Of a stretch of DNA of 64,000 nucleotides, positions 44,219 to 52,429 are shown piece by piece (the stretch's first letter is position 1; each line of letters begins with the position of its first letter). The notes below the pieces were generated by a model. It searched no databases. It had not been told where the DNA came from and saw only the letters and a program-made list of their open reading frames with translations. This DNA comes from Streptomyces sp. SID12501 (GTDB taxonomy: Bacteria; Actinomycetota; Actinomycetes; Streptomycetales; Streptomycetaceae): NCBI RefSeq assembly GCF_010550245.1, contig NZ_JAAGLU010000035.1:52192-116191 (forward strand). The letters run 5' to 3'. A program made the position numbers and the translations under genes.

Positions 44219-45213
44219 GGACCCGTGCTCGCACGCACCGTCAACTCCGGTGAGATCAGCGCGACTTCGTCACTCCCGCGCCCTTCGAGCTTGGCGATGA
44301 GCAGTTCCACCGCTCGGCGTCCCATCTCCTGTGCGGGAATGGCGACGGACGTCAGCCGCACCGAGGCCTGGGTGGCGACCTGGTCAGGACAGACGGCGAT
44401 CACCGACACGTCCTCCGGCACCGCCCGCCCCTGCTGGCGCAGCAGCGCGAGCAGGGGTTCGACCGCCGACTCGTTCTGCACGACGAACCCCGTGGTGCCC
44501 GGCCGCTCGTCGAAGATCCGGGCCAGGGTCACCGTCATCGCGTCGAACCCGCCCTCGCACGGCCGGTGCAGCACCCGCACCCCCAACTCCCTCGACCGGG
44601 ACCGGAGTCCGTCGAGCGTGCGCTCGGCGAATCCGGTGTGCCGTTCGTAGACCGCGGGCGCTTCACCGATGACGGCGATGTCCCGGTGCCCGAGCTCTGC
44701 GAGGTGCTCGGCGCACAACGCGCCCGTGGCCCCGAAGTCGAGGTCGACGCAGGTCAGGCCCTCGGTGGCAGCCGGAAGTCCGATGAGTACGGACGGCTGG
44801 TCCGTCCCGCGCAGCAACGGCAGCCGCTCGTCGTCGAGTTCGACGTCCATCAGGATCATCGCGTCGGCGAGCCCGCTGCCGGTCACGCGGCGCACGGCGT
44901 CGGGACCCTCCTCGCCGGTGAGCAGCAGCACGTCGTACCCGTAGGTGCGGGCGCTGGTGGCCACCGCGATGGCGATCTCCATCATCACCGGCACGTACAT
45001 GTCCGTACGCAGCGGGACCATCAGGGCGACGATGTTGGAGCGACTGCTCGCCAGCGCCCGGGCACCCGCGTTCGGGTGGTAGCCGAGCTGTTGGATGCTC
45101 TGCTCGACCCGCTGCCGGGTGCCCACCGAGATGGACCGCTTGCCGCTGAGGACATAGCTCACCGTGCTCGCCGAGACTCCGGCGTGCTGGGCGACCTCGG
45201 CGAGAGTGACCAT
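44200..45213 (-). CDS. LacI-family transcriptional regulator of the xyloglucan locus
   Basis: A 337-residue repressor. The ATG at 45213 has GGAG seven bases upstream and opens the LacI helix-turn-helix (TLAEVAQHAGVSASTVSYVLSG). The hinge helix region (PNAGARALASSRS) and a periplasmic-binding-like sensor domain follow (NIVALMVPLRTDMYVPV to QEMGRRAVELLI). Two palindromic sites lie upstream, so it is probably autoregulated, and the same site controls GH3 and the transporter. The inducer is likely a xyloglucan-derived oligosaccharide; this is inference. Confidence 0.92.
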   Translation of the reverse strand: MVTLAEVAQHAGVSASTVSYVLSGKRSISVGTRQRVEQSIQQLGYHPNAGARALASSRSNIVALMVPLRTDMYVPVMMEIAIAVATSARTYGYDVLLLTGEEGPDAVRRVTGSGLADAMILMDVELDDERLPLLRGTDQPSVLIGLPAATEGLTCVDLDFGATGALCAEHLAELGHRDIAVIGEAPAVYERHTGFAERTLDGLRSRSRELGVRVLHRPCEGGFDAMTVTLARIFDERPGTTGFVVQNESAVEPLLALLRQQGRAVPEDVSVIAVCPDQVATQASVRLTSVAIPAQEMGRRAVELLIAKLEGRGSDEVALISPELTVRASTGPAPATS

Positions 45214-45232
45214 CCAGCTCTCCAAGCATTGT

Positions 45233-45246
45233 GTGAAGCGCTTCGA
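45233..45246. promoter_or_regulatory. LacI-family operator, lacI-proximal
   Basis: GTGAAGCGCTTCGA differs from the 14-bp palindrome at one position. It lies 20 bases upstream of the lacI start, where bound protein would block elongation or translation initiation, giving autoregulation. Confidence 0.7.
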
Positions 45247-45332
45247 CAGTGCGCGTAATGGATAACAGCGACGGATAACAGCGAGTGAGGGGTGGAACGA
45301 CAGTATCCCCACCCGGGTTGGGTGTCCATATG

Positions 45333-45352
45333 TTGTCGAAGCGCTTCGACAA
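45333..45352. promoter_or_regulatory. LacI-family operator, extended perfect palindrome
   Basis: A perfect 20-bp palindrome: TTG, then TCGAAGCGCTTCGA, then CAA. It is the longest and most symmetric copy of the operator, 120 bases upstream of lacI, and is probably the highest-affinity site. Confidence 0.83.
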
Positions 45353-45599
45353 GGTTTTTCGGGGCCTTCTCGGCCGCCATGGCAACTTTCCCACCCGGCG
45401 GTGGCCGTTGAGGAGTGCTGGGTCCGATCGGTCTGCATCGGCACCGGCACCGGCTGGCGGGCGGGGTGCCGAGGGCCTGTCCCGGCCGATGGCCGCGCGA
45501 GGACTGGTGGGGGCGCCCGTAATCGGGTACCAACGATCGAGTAGCACCGATCAGTAACGTACGGTCCTCAAGATCCCGATTCGCGGCGAGGTGTGCCTC

Positions 45600-47546
45600 A
45601 TGTCCGCAAGCCCAGTCAAGCCCCCAGCCAAACCCACCGTCACCGAGCGGGAGGCCCGCCAGGTGGCGGAGGCCGCCCGGGAACAGGGCTGGCGCAAGCC
45701 CAGCTTCGCCAAGGAACTGTTCCTCGGCCGCTTCCGGCTCGACCTCATCCACCCGCACCCGCTCCCGCCCGCCGAGGACGCGCGACGCGGCGAGGAGTTC
45801 CTCGCCGAGCTGCGCGACTTCTGCGAGACGAAGATCGACGCGGCCCGCATCGAGCGCGAGGCGCAGATCCCCGACGAGGTCGTGAACGGGCTCAAGGAGC
45901 TCGGCGCCCTCGGCATGAAGATCGACACCAAGTACGGCGGCCTCGGCCTCACCCAGGTCTACTACAACAAGGCGCTCGCCCTGGTCGGCTCCGCGAACCC
46001 GGCGCTCGGCGCGCTGCTCTCCGCCCACCAGTCGATCGGCGTCCCGCAGCCGCTGAAGCTCTTCGGCACCCAGGAACAGAAGGACGAGTTCCTGCCGCGC
46101 TGCGCCCGCACCGACATCTCCGCGTTTCTGCTGACGGAGCCCGACGTCGGCTCCGACCCGGCGCGGCTCGCCACCAGCGCGGTACCGGACGGCGACGACT
46201 ACGTCCTGGACGGCGTGAAGCTCTGGACGACCAACGGAGTCGTCGCCGACCTCCTCGTCGTCATGGCCCGCGTACCGAAGTCCGAGGGCCACAAGGGCGG
46301 CATCACCGCGTTCGTCGTCGAGACCGCCTCCGAGGGCGTCACCGTCGAACACCGCAACGCCTTCATGGGCCTGCGCGGCCTGGAGAACGGCGTCACCCGC
46401 CTCCACCAGGTGCGCGTCCCGGCCGCCAACCGGATCGGCCCCGAGGGCGCCGGCCTCAAGATCGCCCTGACGACCCTGAACACGGGCCGCCTGTCGCTGC
46501 CCGCGATGTGCGTGGGCGCCGGGAAGTGGTGCCTGAAGATCGCCCGGGAGTGGTCGGCCGTACGGGAGCAGTGGGGCAAGCCGGTCGCGCTGCACGAGGC
46601 GGTCGGCGCGAAGATCAGCTTCATCGCGGCCACCACCTTCGCTCTGGAAGCCGTACTCGACCTCTCCTCCCAGATGGCCGACGAGAACCGCAACGACATC
46701 CGCATCGAGGCCGCCCTCGCCAAGCTGTACGGCTCCGAGATGGCCTGGCTGATGGCCGACGAACTCGTCCAGATCCGTGGCGGACGCGGCTTCGAGACCG
46801 CCGAGTCGCTCGCCGCCCGCGGGGAACGGGCGGTCCCCGCCGAACAGGTCCTGCGCGACCTCCGGATCAACCGCATCTTCGAGGGCTCGACGGAGATCAT
46901 GCACCTGCTGATCGCCCGCGAGGCCGTCGACGCCCACCTGACGGTCGCGGGTGACCTCATCGACCCCGACAAGTCCCTGTCGGACAAGGCGAAGGCGGGC
47001 GCCAACGCCGGTGTCTTCTACGCCAAGTGGCTGCCCAAGCTGGTCACCGGAGCCGGACAACTCCCGGGCTCGTACGCCGAGTTCAAGCGCGAAGGTGTCG
47101 ACCTCTCGCCGCATCTGCGCTACGTCGAGCGCAGTGCCCGCAAGCTGGCCCGCTCCACCTTCTACGCCATGTCCCGCTGGCAGGGCCGGATGGAGACCAA
47201 GCAGGGCTTCCTCGGCCGGATCGTCGACATCGGCGCCGAACTGTTCGCGATGAGCGCGGCCTGCGTACGCGCCGAACTCCTGCGCGCCCAGGGCCAGAAC
47301 GGCCACGAGGCCTACCAACTGGCCGACGCCTTCTGCCGCCAGGCCCGCGTCCGCGTCGACGAACTCTTCGGCCGCCTGTGGACCAACACCGACGACGTCG
47401 ACCGCGCGGTGGTCAAGGGCGTCCTCGCCGGTGCGTACACCTGGCTCGAGGAGGGCGTGGTCGACCTCTCGGGGGAGGGCCCCTGGATCGCGGACGCGAC
47501 ACCAGGCCCGACGAAACAGGAGAACGTCCACCGTCCCATCCGGTGA
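45600..47546 (+). CDS. Acyl-CoA dehydrogenase, long two-domain type
   Basis: A 648-residue flavoenzyme, longer than the usual ~390 residues because of a ~190-residue C-terminal helical domain, as in VLCAD/ACAD9-like proteins. The FAD and substrate segments (LTEPDVGSDPARL, KLWTTNGVVADLLVV, RGGRGFETAESL) and the likely catalytic base Glu428 (RIFEGSTEIMHLL) are present. It should catalyse the first step of fatty-acid beta-oxidation. ATG 45600 has GCGAGG upstream; GTG 45591 is an alternative. It is a single-gene unit, followed by a terminator. Confidence 0.9.
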   Translation: MSASPVKPPAKPTVTEREARQVAEAAREQGWRKPSFAKELFLGRFRLDLIHPHPLPPAEDARRGEEFLAELRDFCETKIDAARIEREAQIPDEVVNGLKELGALGMKIDTKYGGLGLTQVYYNKALALVGSANPALGALLSAHQSIGVPQPLKLFGTQEQKDEFLPRCARTDISAFLLTEPDVGSDPARLATSAVPDGDDYVLDGVKLWTTNGVVADLLVVMARVPKSEGHKGGITAFVVETASEGVTVEHRNAFMGLRGLENGVTRLHQVRVPAANRIGPEGAGLKIALTTLNTGRLSLPAMCVGAGKWCLKIAREWSAVREQWGKPVALHEAVGAKISFIAATTFALEAVLDLSSQMADENRNDIRIEAALAKLYGSEMAWLMADELVQIRGGRGFETAESLAARGERAVPAEQVLRDLRINRIFEGSTEIMHLLIAREAVDAHLTVAGDLIDPDKSLSDKAKAGANAGVFYAKWLPKLVTGAGQLPGSYAEFKREGVDLSPHLRYVERSARKLARSTFYAMSRWQGRMETKQGFLGRIVDIGAELFAMSAACVRAELLRAQGQNGHEAYQLADAFCRQARVRVDELFGRLWTNTDDVDRAVVKGVLAGAYTWLEEGVVDLSGEGPWIADATPGPTKQENVHRPIR

Positions 47547-47552
47547 GAGACA

Positions 47553-47582
47553 CCCGCGCCCCTCCAGCAGAGGGGGCGCGGG
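47553..47582 (+). terminator. Hairpin terminator after the acyl-CoA dehydrogenase gene
   Basis: Inverted repeat CCCGCGCCCCTC (47553-47564) and GAGGGGGCGCGGG (47570-47582), one bulged G, loop of five, followed by CTCTTTA. It begins seven bases after the stop and also faces the end of the convergent lamin-tail gene. Confidence 0.75.
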
Positions 47583-47619
47583 GCTCTTTACCGGCCCTAC
47601 GGCGGAGCGCCTAGCAGGC

Positions 47620-48072
47620 TTAACAGGCCTTGTCGCTCGGGTCGCTGGTCGTCCACTTGCAGTCGTCGACCTTCGACCCGTTCGCTCTCGTCAGGATCGC
47701 CGTGTCACTGGTGTTGTTCCAGACGTACGCGCGCCGGTTCTGGAACTTGGTCGCCGCACTGTCGGTCCCCTTACCCGTGCGGATCTTCATGGTCTTGCCC
47801 GCGCCGATCTTCAGATTGGCGAAGGTGTACTTGTGGTTGGCTACGTCCTTCAGGATCCAGCCCTTGAGCGATATGGACGCCGAGCCGGTGTTCTTGATCT
47901 CCACCCACTCCCCGTTGAGGGAGGCGTTGGAGCCGTTGTCCGAACCCGGACTGTCGAACCACACATGCCGGATGACCACCCCGCCGGCCGCCTCGGCCGG
48001 AGTACTGAGAACCGCGCCGGTCAGGGCAACGGCGCCCGCGAGCGCGGGCAGGGCAGCGCGTCGAATGCGCAT
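47620..48072 (-). CDS. Secreted lamin-tail-domain protein
   Basis: A 150-residue secreted protein: a Sec signal peptide (ALAGAVALTGAVLSTPAEA) and one lamin-tail (LTD) immunoglobulin-like domain (GEWVEIKNTGSASISLKGWILKD, given here as the run from EWVEI to WILKD). Two cysteines near the C-terminus (DDCKW and the final Cys) may form a disulphide. In actinobacteria such small LTD proteins are common and uncharacterised; they may bind cell-surface or extracellular components. It is divergent from dxr. Confidence 0.85.
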   Translation of the reverse strand: MRIRRAALPALAGAVALTGAVLSTPAEAAGGVVIRHVWFDSPGSDNGSNASLNGEWVEIKNTGSASISLKGWILKDVANHKYTFANLKIGAGKTMKIRTGKGTDSAATKFQNRRAYVWNNTSDTAILTRANGSKVDDCKWTTSDPSDKAC

Positions 48073-48227
48073 CGAGATCCCCCCAGGATTTCGTACACGA
48101 CTGACCGGTCGTCCACCGGCCAGGAAAGAAGTGTTATCACACGATCTTTATGTGGGTTTCGCTTATGGAAACTCCGCCCGGGGGACGCCCTGTCCTCACT
48201 GTCGGTGGCAGCGGCCACAATGGAGGG

Positions 48228-49499
48228 ATGACCGACAGTCCAGCCCCACTCGCAGACCCGCACCTCGTCTTCGACCCCGTGGTCGAAGACGGCTCCAGGG
48301 ACGTGGTGATCCTCGGTTCCACCGGGTCGATCGGCACCCAGGCCATCGACCTCGTGCTGCGCAACCCGGACCGCTTCCGGGTCACCGGGCTCTCCGCCGC
48401 GGGGGGCCGGGTCGCGCTCCTCGCCGAGCAGGCGCACCGGCTGCGCGTGCGCACGGTCGCGGTGGCCCGCGAGGAGGCCGTACCGGCCCTTCGCGAGGAG
48501 CTGAGCACGCGGTACGGCGCCGGGGAGCCGCTCCCAGAGATCCTCGCCGGACCTCAGGCGGCCACCCACCTCGCCGCGTCCGACTGCCACACGGTGCTGA
48601 ACGGCATCACCGGCTCCATCGGCCTGGCCCCCACCCTCGCCGCGCTGGAGGCGGGCCGCACCCTCGCGCTCGCCAACAAGGAGTCGCTCATCGTCGGCGG
48701 CCCGCTGGTCAAGGCCCTCGCCAGGCCGGGCCAGATCATCCCCGTCGACTCCGAGCACGCGGCTCTGTTCCAGGCCCTGGCGGCCGGTACCCGCTCCGAT
48801 GTGCGCAAGCTCGTGGTCACGGCGTCGGGCGGTCCCTTCCGCGGCCGTACGAAGGCACAACTGGCCGAGGTGACGGTCGAGGAGGCGCTCGCGCACCCCA
48901 CCTGGGCGATGGGCCCGGTGATCACGATCAACTCCGCGACGCTCGTCAACAAGGGCCTGGAGGTGATCGAGGCACACCTCCTCTACGACATTCCCTTCGA
49001 CCGCATTGAGGTGGTCGTGCACCCGCAGTCGTATGTCCACTCGATGGTTGAGTTCACGGACGGATCGACACTGGCCCAGGCCACGCCCCCCGACATGCGC
49101 GGCCCCATCGCGATCGGCCTCGGCTGGCCGGAGCGCGTCCCGGACGCGGCGCCCGCGTTCGACTGGAGCAAGGCGTCGACGTGGGAGTTCTTCCCGCTCG
49201 ACACCGAGGCGTTCCCGTCGGTCGGTCTGGCCCGGCATGTCGGGCAGCTCGCGGGCACGGCCCCCGCGGTGTTCAATGCGGCGAACGAGGAGTGCGTGGA
49301 AGCATTCCGGAGCGGCGGGCTACCGTTCAACGGAATCATGGAGACCGTGACCCGGGTGGTCGAGGAACACGGAACCCCTCGTACGGGAACTTCCCTGACC
49401 GTCGCGGACGTCCTTGAAGCGGAGTCCTGGGCGCGGGCGAGGGCCCAGGAACTGACACAACAGACGAAGACACAGCAAGCGGCGGAGGCCCGTGCATGA
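48228..49499 (+). CDS. dxr: 1-deoxy-D-xylulose 5-phosphate reductoisomerase
   Basis: A 423-residue enzyme of the MEP isoprenoid pathway; it turns DXP into MEP with NADPH. The nucleotide motif GSTGSIGTQ starts at Gly30. Metal and substrate motifs LANKESLIVGG, PVDSEHAALFQ, TASGGPFRG and FNAANEECVEAF are complete. The start is uncertain: ATG 48228 lies right behind GGAGGG with a CACAAT -10-like hexamer seven bases ahead, suggesting a leaderless start; ATGs at 48150 and 48165 are in frame. The stop overlaps the protease start by four bases. Confidence 0.95.
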   Translation: MTDSPAPLADPHLVFDPVVEDGSRDVVILGSTGSIGTQAIDLVLRNPDRFRVTGLSAAGGRVALLAEQAHRLRVRTVAVAREEAVPALREELSTRYGAGEPLPEILAGPQAATHLAASDCHTVLNGITGSIGLAPTLAALEAGRTLALANKESLIVGGPLVKALARPGQIIPVDSEHAALFQALAAGTRSDVRKLVVTASGGPFRGRTKAQLAEVTVEEALAHPTWAMGPVITINSATLVNKGLEVIEAHLLYDIPFDRIEVVVHPQSYVHSMVEFTDGSTLAQATPPDMRGPIAIGLGWPERVPDAAPAFDWSKASTWEFFPLDTEAFPSVGLARHVGQLAGTAPAVFNAANEECVEAFRSGGLPFNGIMETVTRVVEEHGTPRTGTSLTVADVLEAESWARARAQELTQQTKTQQAAEARA

Positions 49500-50800
49500 C
49501 GGCACTGATGATGATCCTCGGCATAGTCGTCTTCGTGATCGGCCTGCTGGTGTCGATCGCCTGGCACGAACTGGGCCATCTCTCGACGGCGAAGCTCTTC
49601 GGCATCCGCGTACCGCAGTACATGGTCGGCTTCGGCCCGACGATCTGGTCGCGCCAGAAGGGTGACACCGAGTACGGCATCAAGGCGATCCCGTTCGGCG
49701 GCTACATCCGCATGATCGGGATGTTCCCGCCGGGTCCGGACGGCCGCATAGAGGCCCGCTCGACGTCCCCCTGGCGCGGGATGATCGAGGACGCGCGCGC
49801 CCAGTCCTTCGAGGAGATGCTGCCGGGCGACGAGAAGCGCCTGTTCTACACGCGCAAGCCGTGGAAGCGCGTCATCGTGATGTTCGCGGGCCCCTTCATG
49901 AACCTGATCCTCGCGGTGGCACTGTTCCTGATCGTCCTCATGGGCTTCGGCGTCGCGCAGGAGACCACCGCCGTCAGCTCAGTCTCCAAGTGCGTCATCG
50001 CCCAGAGCGAGGGCCGGGACGCCTGTCGCAAGACCGACAAGGCCTCGCCGGCCGCGGCGGCCGGTCTCAAGGCGGGCGACAAGATCCTCTCCTTCGGCGG
50101 GGTCCAGGTCGACACCTGGAACAAGCTCTCGGACGAGATCCGCGCGAACCCCGGCAAGGAGGTGGCGATCGTCGTCGACCGCAAGGGCGAGCAGGTCACC
50201 CTCCACGCGAAGATCGCCAAGAACCAGGTCGCGAAGAAGGACTCCAGCGGCCAGATCGTCAAGGACCAGTACGTCACGGCGGGCTTCCTCGGCTTCAGCG
50301 CGGCCAGAGGCGTCGTCCGTCAGGACTTCGGCGACTCGGTGACCTGGATGGGCGACCGGATGGGCGAGGCCGTCGACTCGATCGCGAGCCTGCCCGGCAA
50401 GATCCCCGCCCTGTGGAACGCGGCCTTCGACGGCGGTGAACGCGCGGCGGACTCCCCGATGGGCGTGGTCGGCGCGGCCCGCGTGGGCGGCGAGATCTTC
50501 ACCCTGGACATCCCGCCCAGCCAACAGCTGGGGATGGCGTTGCTGCTGGTGGCGGGCTTCAACCTGTCCCTCTTCCTCTTCAACATGCTCCCGCTGCTGC
50601 CCCTCGACGGCGGTCATGTCGCGGGCGCCCTGTGGGAGTCACTGCGAAGGAACACGGCAAAGGTGCTGAAGCGCCCGGACCCGGGCCCGTTCGACGTGGC
50701 GAAGCTGATGCCGGTCGCCTATGTGGTGGCGGGACTCTTCATCTGCTTCACGCTGCTTGTCCTGGTGGCGGATGTGGTCAACCCGGTGCGAATCTCCTAG
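49496..50800 (+). CDS. Site-2-type intramembrane metalloprotease (M50, RseP family) with PDZ domain
   Basis: A 434-residue membrane protease. Zinc motif His24-Glu25-x2-His28 (WHELGH) lies in the first helix and the third ligand Asp371 in LPLDGGH near the end. A PDZ domain occupies the middle (AAAGLKAGDKILSFGG). Such enzymes cut membrane-bound anti-sigma factors or clear signal peptides. The gene is coupled to dxr by a 4-base overlap, an arrangement conserved in actinobacteria, although it has no known role in isoprenoid synthesis. A 15-bp hairpin follows its stop. Confidence 0.92.
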   Translation: MTALMMILGIVVFVIGLLVSIAWHELGHLSTAKLFGIRVPQYMVGFGPTIWSRQKGDTEYGIKAIPFGGYIRMIGMFPPGPDGRIEARSTSPWRGMIEDARAQSFEEMLPGDEKRLFYTRKPWKRVIVMFAGPFMNLILAVALFLIVLMGFGVAQETTAVSSVSKCVIAQSEGRDACRKTDKASPAAAAGLKAGDKILSFGGVQVDTWNKLSDEIRANPGKEVAIVVDRKGEQVTLHAKIAKNQVAKKDSSGQIVKDQYVTAGFLGFSAARGVVRQDFGDSVTWMGDRMGEAVDSIASLPGKIPALWNAAFDGGERAADSPMGVVGAARVGGEIFTLDIPPSQQLGMALLLVAGFNLSLFLFNMLPLLPLDGGHVAGALWESLRRNTAKVLKRPDPGPFDVAKLMPVAYVVAGLFICFTLLVLVADVVNPVRIS

Positions 50801-50830
50801 TCACCCGGGGTTTCCCGCGGATTCACGGCG

Positions 50831-50865
50831 GCCGGGCACAGTGGAAGCACTCCGCTGTGCCCGGC
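50831..50865 (+). terminator. Strong hairpin between the M50 protease gene and ispG
   Basis: A 15-bp stem, GCCGGGCACAGTGGA (50831-50845) pairing with TCCGCTGTGCCCGGC (50851-50865), one G-U pair and a 5-nt loop, followed by TGTTCTCC. It lies 30 bases after the protease stop, so dxr and the protease gene probably end here and ispG has its own promoter. Confidence 0.8.
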
Positions 50866-50921
50866 TGTTCTCCAATGAGTGGGTTTACGTGCGGGATGTG
50901 CCCGGGCCTGGGCACGTGCCG

Positions 50922-50927
50922 TAATCT
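50922..50927 (+). promoter_or_regulatory. Candidate -10 element of ispG
   Basis: TAATCT lies between the hairpin and ispG and would give a leader of about 60 bases. I do not see a good -35. A small dyad, GTGCCC (50898-50903) and GGGCAC (50910-50915), stands just upstream. Confidence 0.4.
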
Positions 50928-50991
50928 CGAAGTCTGGAGCCCGTTGTTCCCGGGGCCGGACCTTGAACCACAACTTGGGGTTGCACAGCAG

Positions 50992-52149
50992 ATGACTGCG
51001 ATTTCTCTCGGCATGCCGACCGTTCCGACCAAGCTCGCCGAACGCCGGAAGAGCCGACAGATCCAGGTCGGTTCGGTGGCCGTGGGCGGAGACGCGCCGG
51101 TGTCGGTGCAGTCGATGACGACGACGCGTACGTCGGACATCGGGGCCACGCTTCAGCAGATCGCCGAGCTGACGGCGTCCGGCTGCCAGATCGTGCGGGT
51201 CGCGTGCCCCACGCAGGACGACGCGGACGCGCTGGCGACCATCGCGCGCAAGTCGCAGATCCCGGTGATCGCCGACATCCACTTCCAGCCGAAGTACGTG
51301 TTCGCCGCAATCGAGGCCGGCTGTGCCGCGGTCCGGGTGAACCCCGGCAACATCAAGCAGTTCGACGACCAGGTCAAGGAGATCGCGCGGGCCGCCAAGG
51401 ACCACGGCACGCCGATCCGCATCGGCGTCAACGCCGGTTCGCTCGACAGGCGACTGCTCCAGAAGTACGGCAGGGCCACGCCGGAGGCGCTCGTCGAGTC
51501 GGCGCTCTGGGAGGCGTCCCTCTTCGAGGAGCACGACTTCCGGGACATCAAGATCTCCGTCAAGCACAACGACCCGGTGATCATGGTCAACGCCTATCGG
51601 CAGCTCGCGGCGGCCTGCGACTACCCCCTCCACCTGGGCGTCACCGAGGCCGGCCCCGCCTTCCAGGGCACCATCAAGTCGGCGGTCGCCTTCGGCGCGC
51701 TGCTCAGCGAGGGCATCGGCGACACGATCCGTGTCTCGCTGTCCGCCCCGCCGGTCGAGGAGATCAAGGTCGGGAACCAGATCCTGGAGTCCCTGAACCT
51801 GCGCCAGCGAGGCCTGGAGATCGTGTCGTGCCCGTCGTGCGGGCGTGCCCAGGTCGACGTGTACAAGCTGGCCGAAGAGGTCACGGCCGGCCTGGAGGGC
51901 ATGGAGGTCCCGCTGCGCGTCGCCGTCATGGGCTGCGTGGTGAACGGCCCCGGCGAGGCCCGCGAGGCGGACCTCGGCGTCGCCTCCGGCAACGGCAAGG
52001 GGCAGATCTTCGTGAAGGGCGAGGTCATCAAGACGGTCCCCGAGTCGAAGATCGTCGAGACGCTCATCGAGGAGGCGCTGAAGCTCGCCGAGCAGATGGA
52101 GGCGGACGGCATCGCCTCCGGCGAGCCCTCGGTGTCCGTCGCGGGTTGA
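50992..52149 (+). CDS. ispG: 4-hydroxy-3-methylbut-2-enyl diphosphate synthase
   Basis: A 385-residue iron-sulfur enzyme of the MEP pathway, making HMBPP from MEcPP. Cluster ligands are Cys280 and Cys283 (SCPSCGR) and Cys315 (MGCVVNGPGE), with the conserved nearby Glu. The N-terminal barrel starts at VGSVAVGGDAPVSVQSM. ATG 50992 is chosen on alignment; its ribosome site is weak, and the open frame upstream overlaps the protease gene. It is followed by intergenic repeat family A. Confidence 0.95.
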   Translation: MTAISLGMPTVPTKLAERRKSRQIQVGSVAVGGDAPVSVQSMTTTRTSDIGATLQQIAELTASGCQIVRVACPTQDDADALATIARKSQIPVIADIHFQPKYVFAAIEAGCAAVRVNPGNIKQFDDQVKEIARAAKDHGTPIRIGVNAGSLDRRLLQKYGRATPEALVESALWEASLFEEHDFRDIKISVKHNDPVIMVNAYRQLAAACDYPLHLGVTEAGPAFQGTIKSAVAFGALLSEGIGDTIRVSLSAPPVEEIKVGNQILESLNLRQRGLEIVSCPSCGRAQVDVYKLAEEVTAGLEGMEVPLRVAVMGCVVNGPGEAREADLGVASGNGKGQIFVKGEVIKTVPESKIVETLIEEALKLAEQMEADGIASGEPSVSVAG

Positions 52150-52310
52150 TTCGCCCCCGCCGCCCCTACCCGTCCCATCCTTCTGGGGCTCCGCCCCAGA
52201 CCCCGCTCCTCAAACGCCGGAGGGGCTGAAATACCCAGCCTGTCCGGCGTTTGAGGACGAGGCCCCTTCAGGGCCGATAGCGGGGGTCTGGGGGCGCAGC
52301 CCCCAGGGAC
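52150..52310. repeat. Intergenic repeat, family A copy 2, with a 14-bp hairpin
   Basis: It starts with the same CGCCCCCGCCGCCCCTACC block as at 24348. It contains a 14-bp perfect inverted repeat, CCTCAAACGCCGGA (52208-52221) and TCCGGCGTTTGAGG (52243-52256), plus CTGGGGGC/GCCCCCAG arms. This copy carries both inverted halves of the element, while copy 1 carries one. It probably terminates ispG. Confidence 0.75.
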
Positions 52311-52429
52311 GACGGCAAGTCAAGCCGACCTTCACCGACAAGCGAGCGGCATCAACCACAGGACGACGCCGCTCAGCTTCCGCAGGTACAGTGCGGAGAT
52401 CAGCAGACCGCATCGGTGAGGCCCCGCAC

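Larger units (their letters stand above)
45214..45599. other. Divergent region between lacI and the acyl-CoA dehydrogenase gene
   Basis: A 386-base region without a convincing gene. Its left half has two LacI operator sites (45233-45246 and 45333-45352). The right half (45353-45599) holds the promoter of the acyl-CoA dehydrogenase gene, where I see no clear -10 or operator. Confidence 0.6.
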
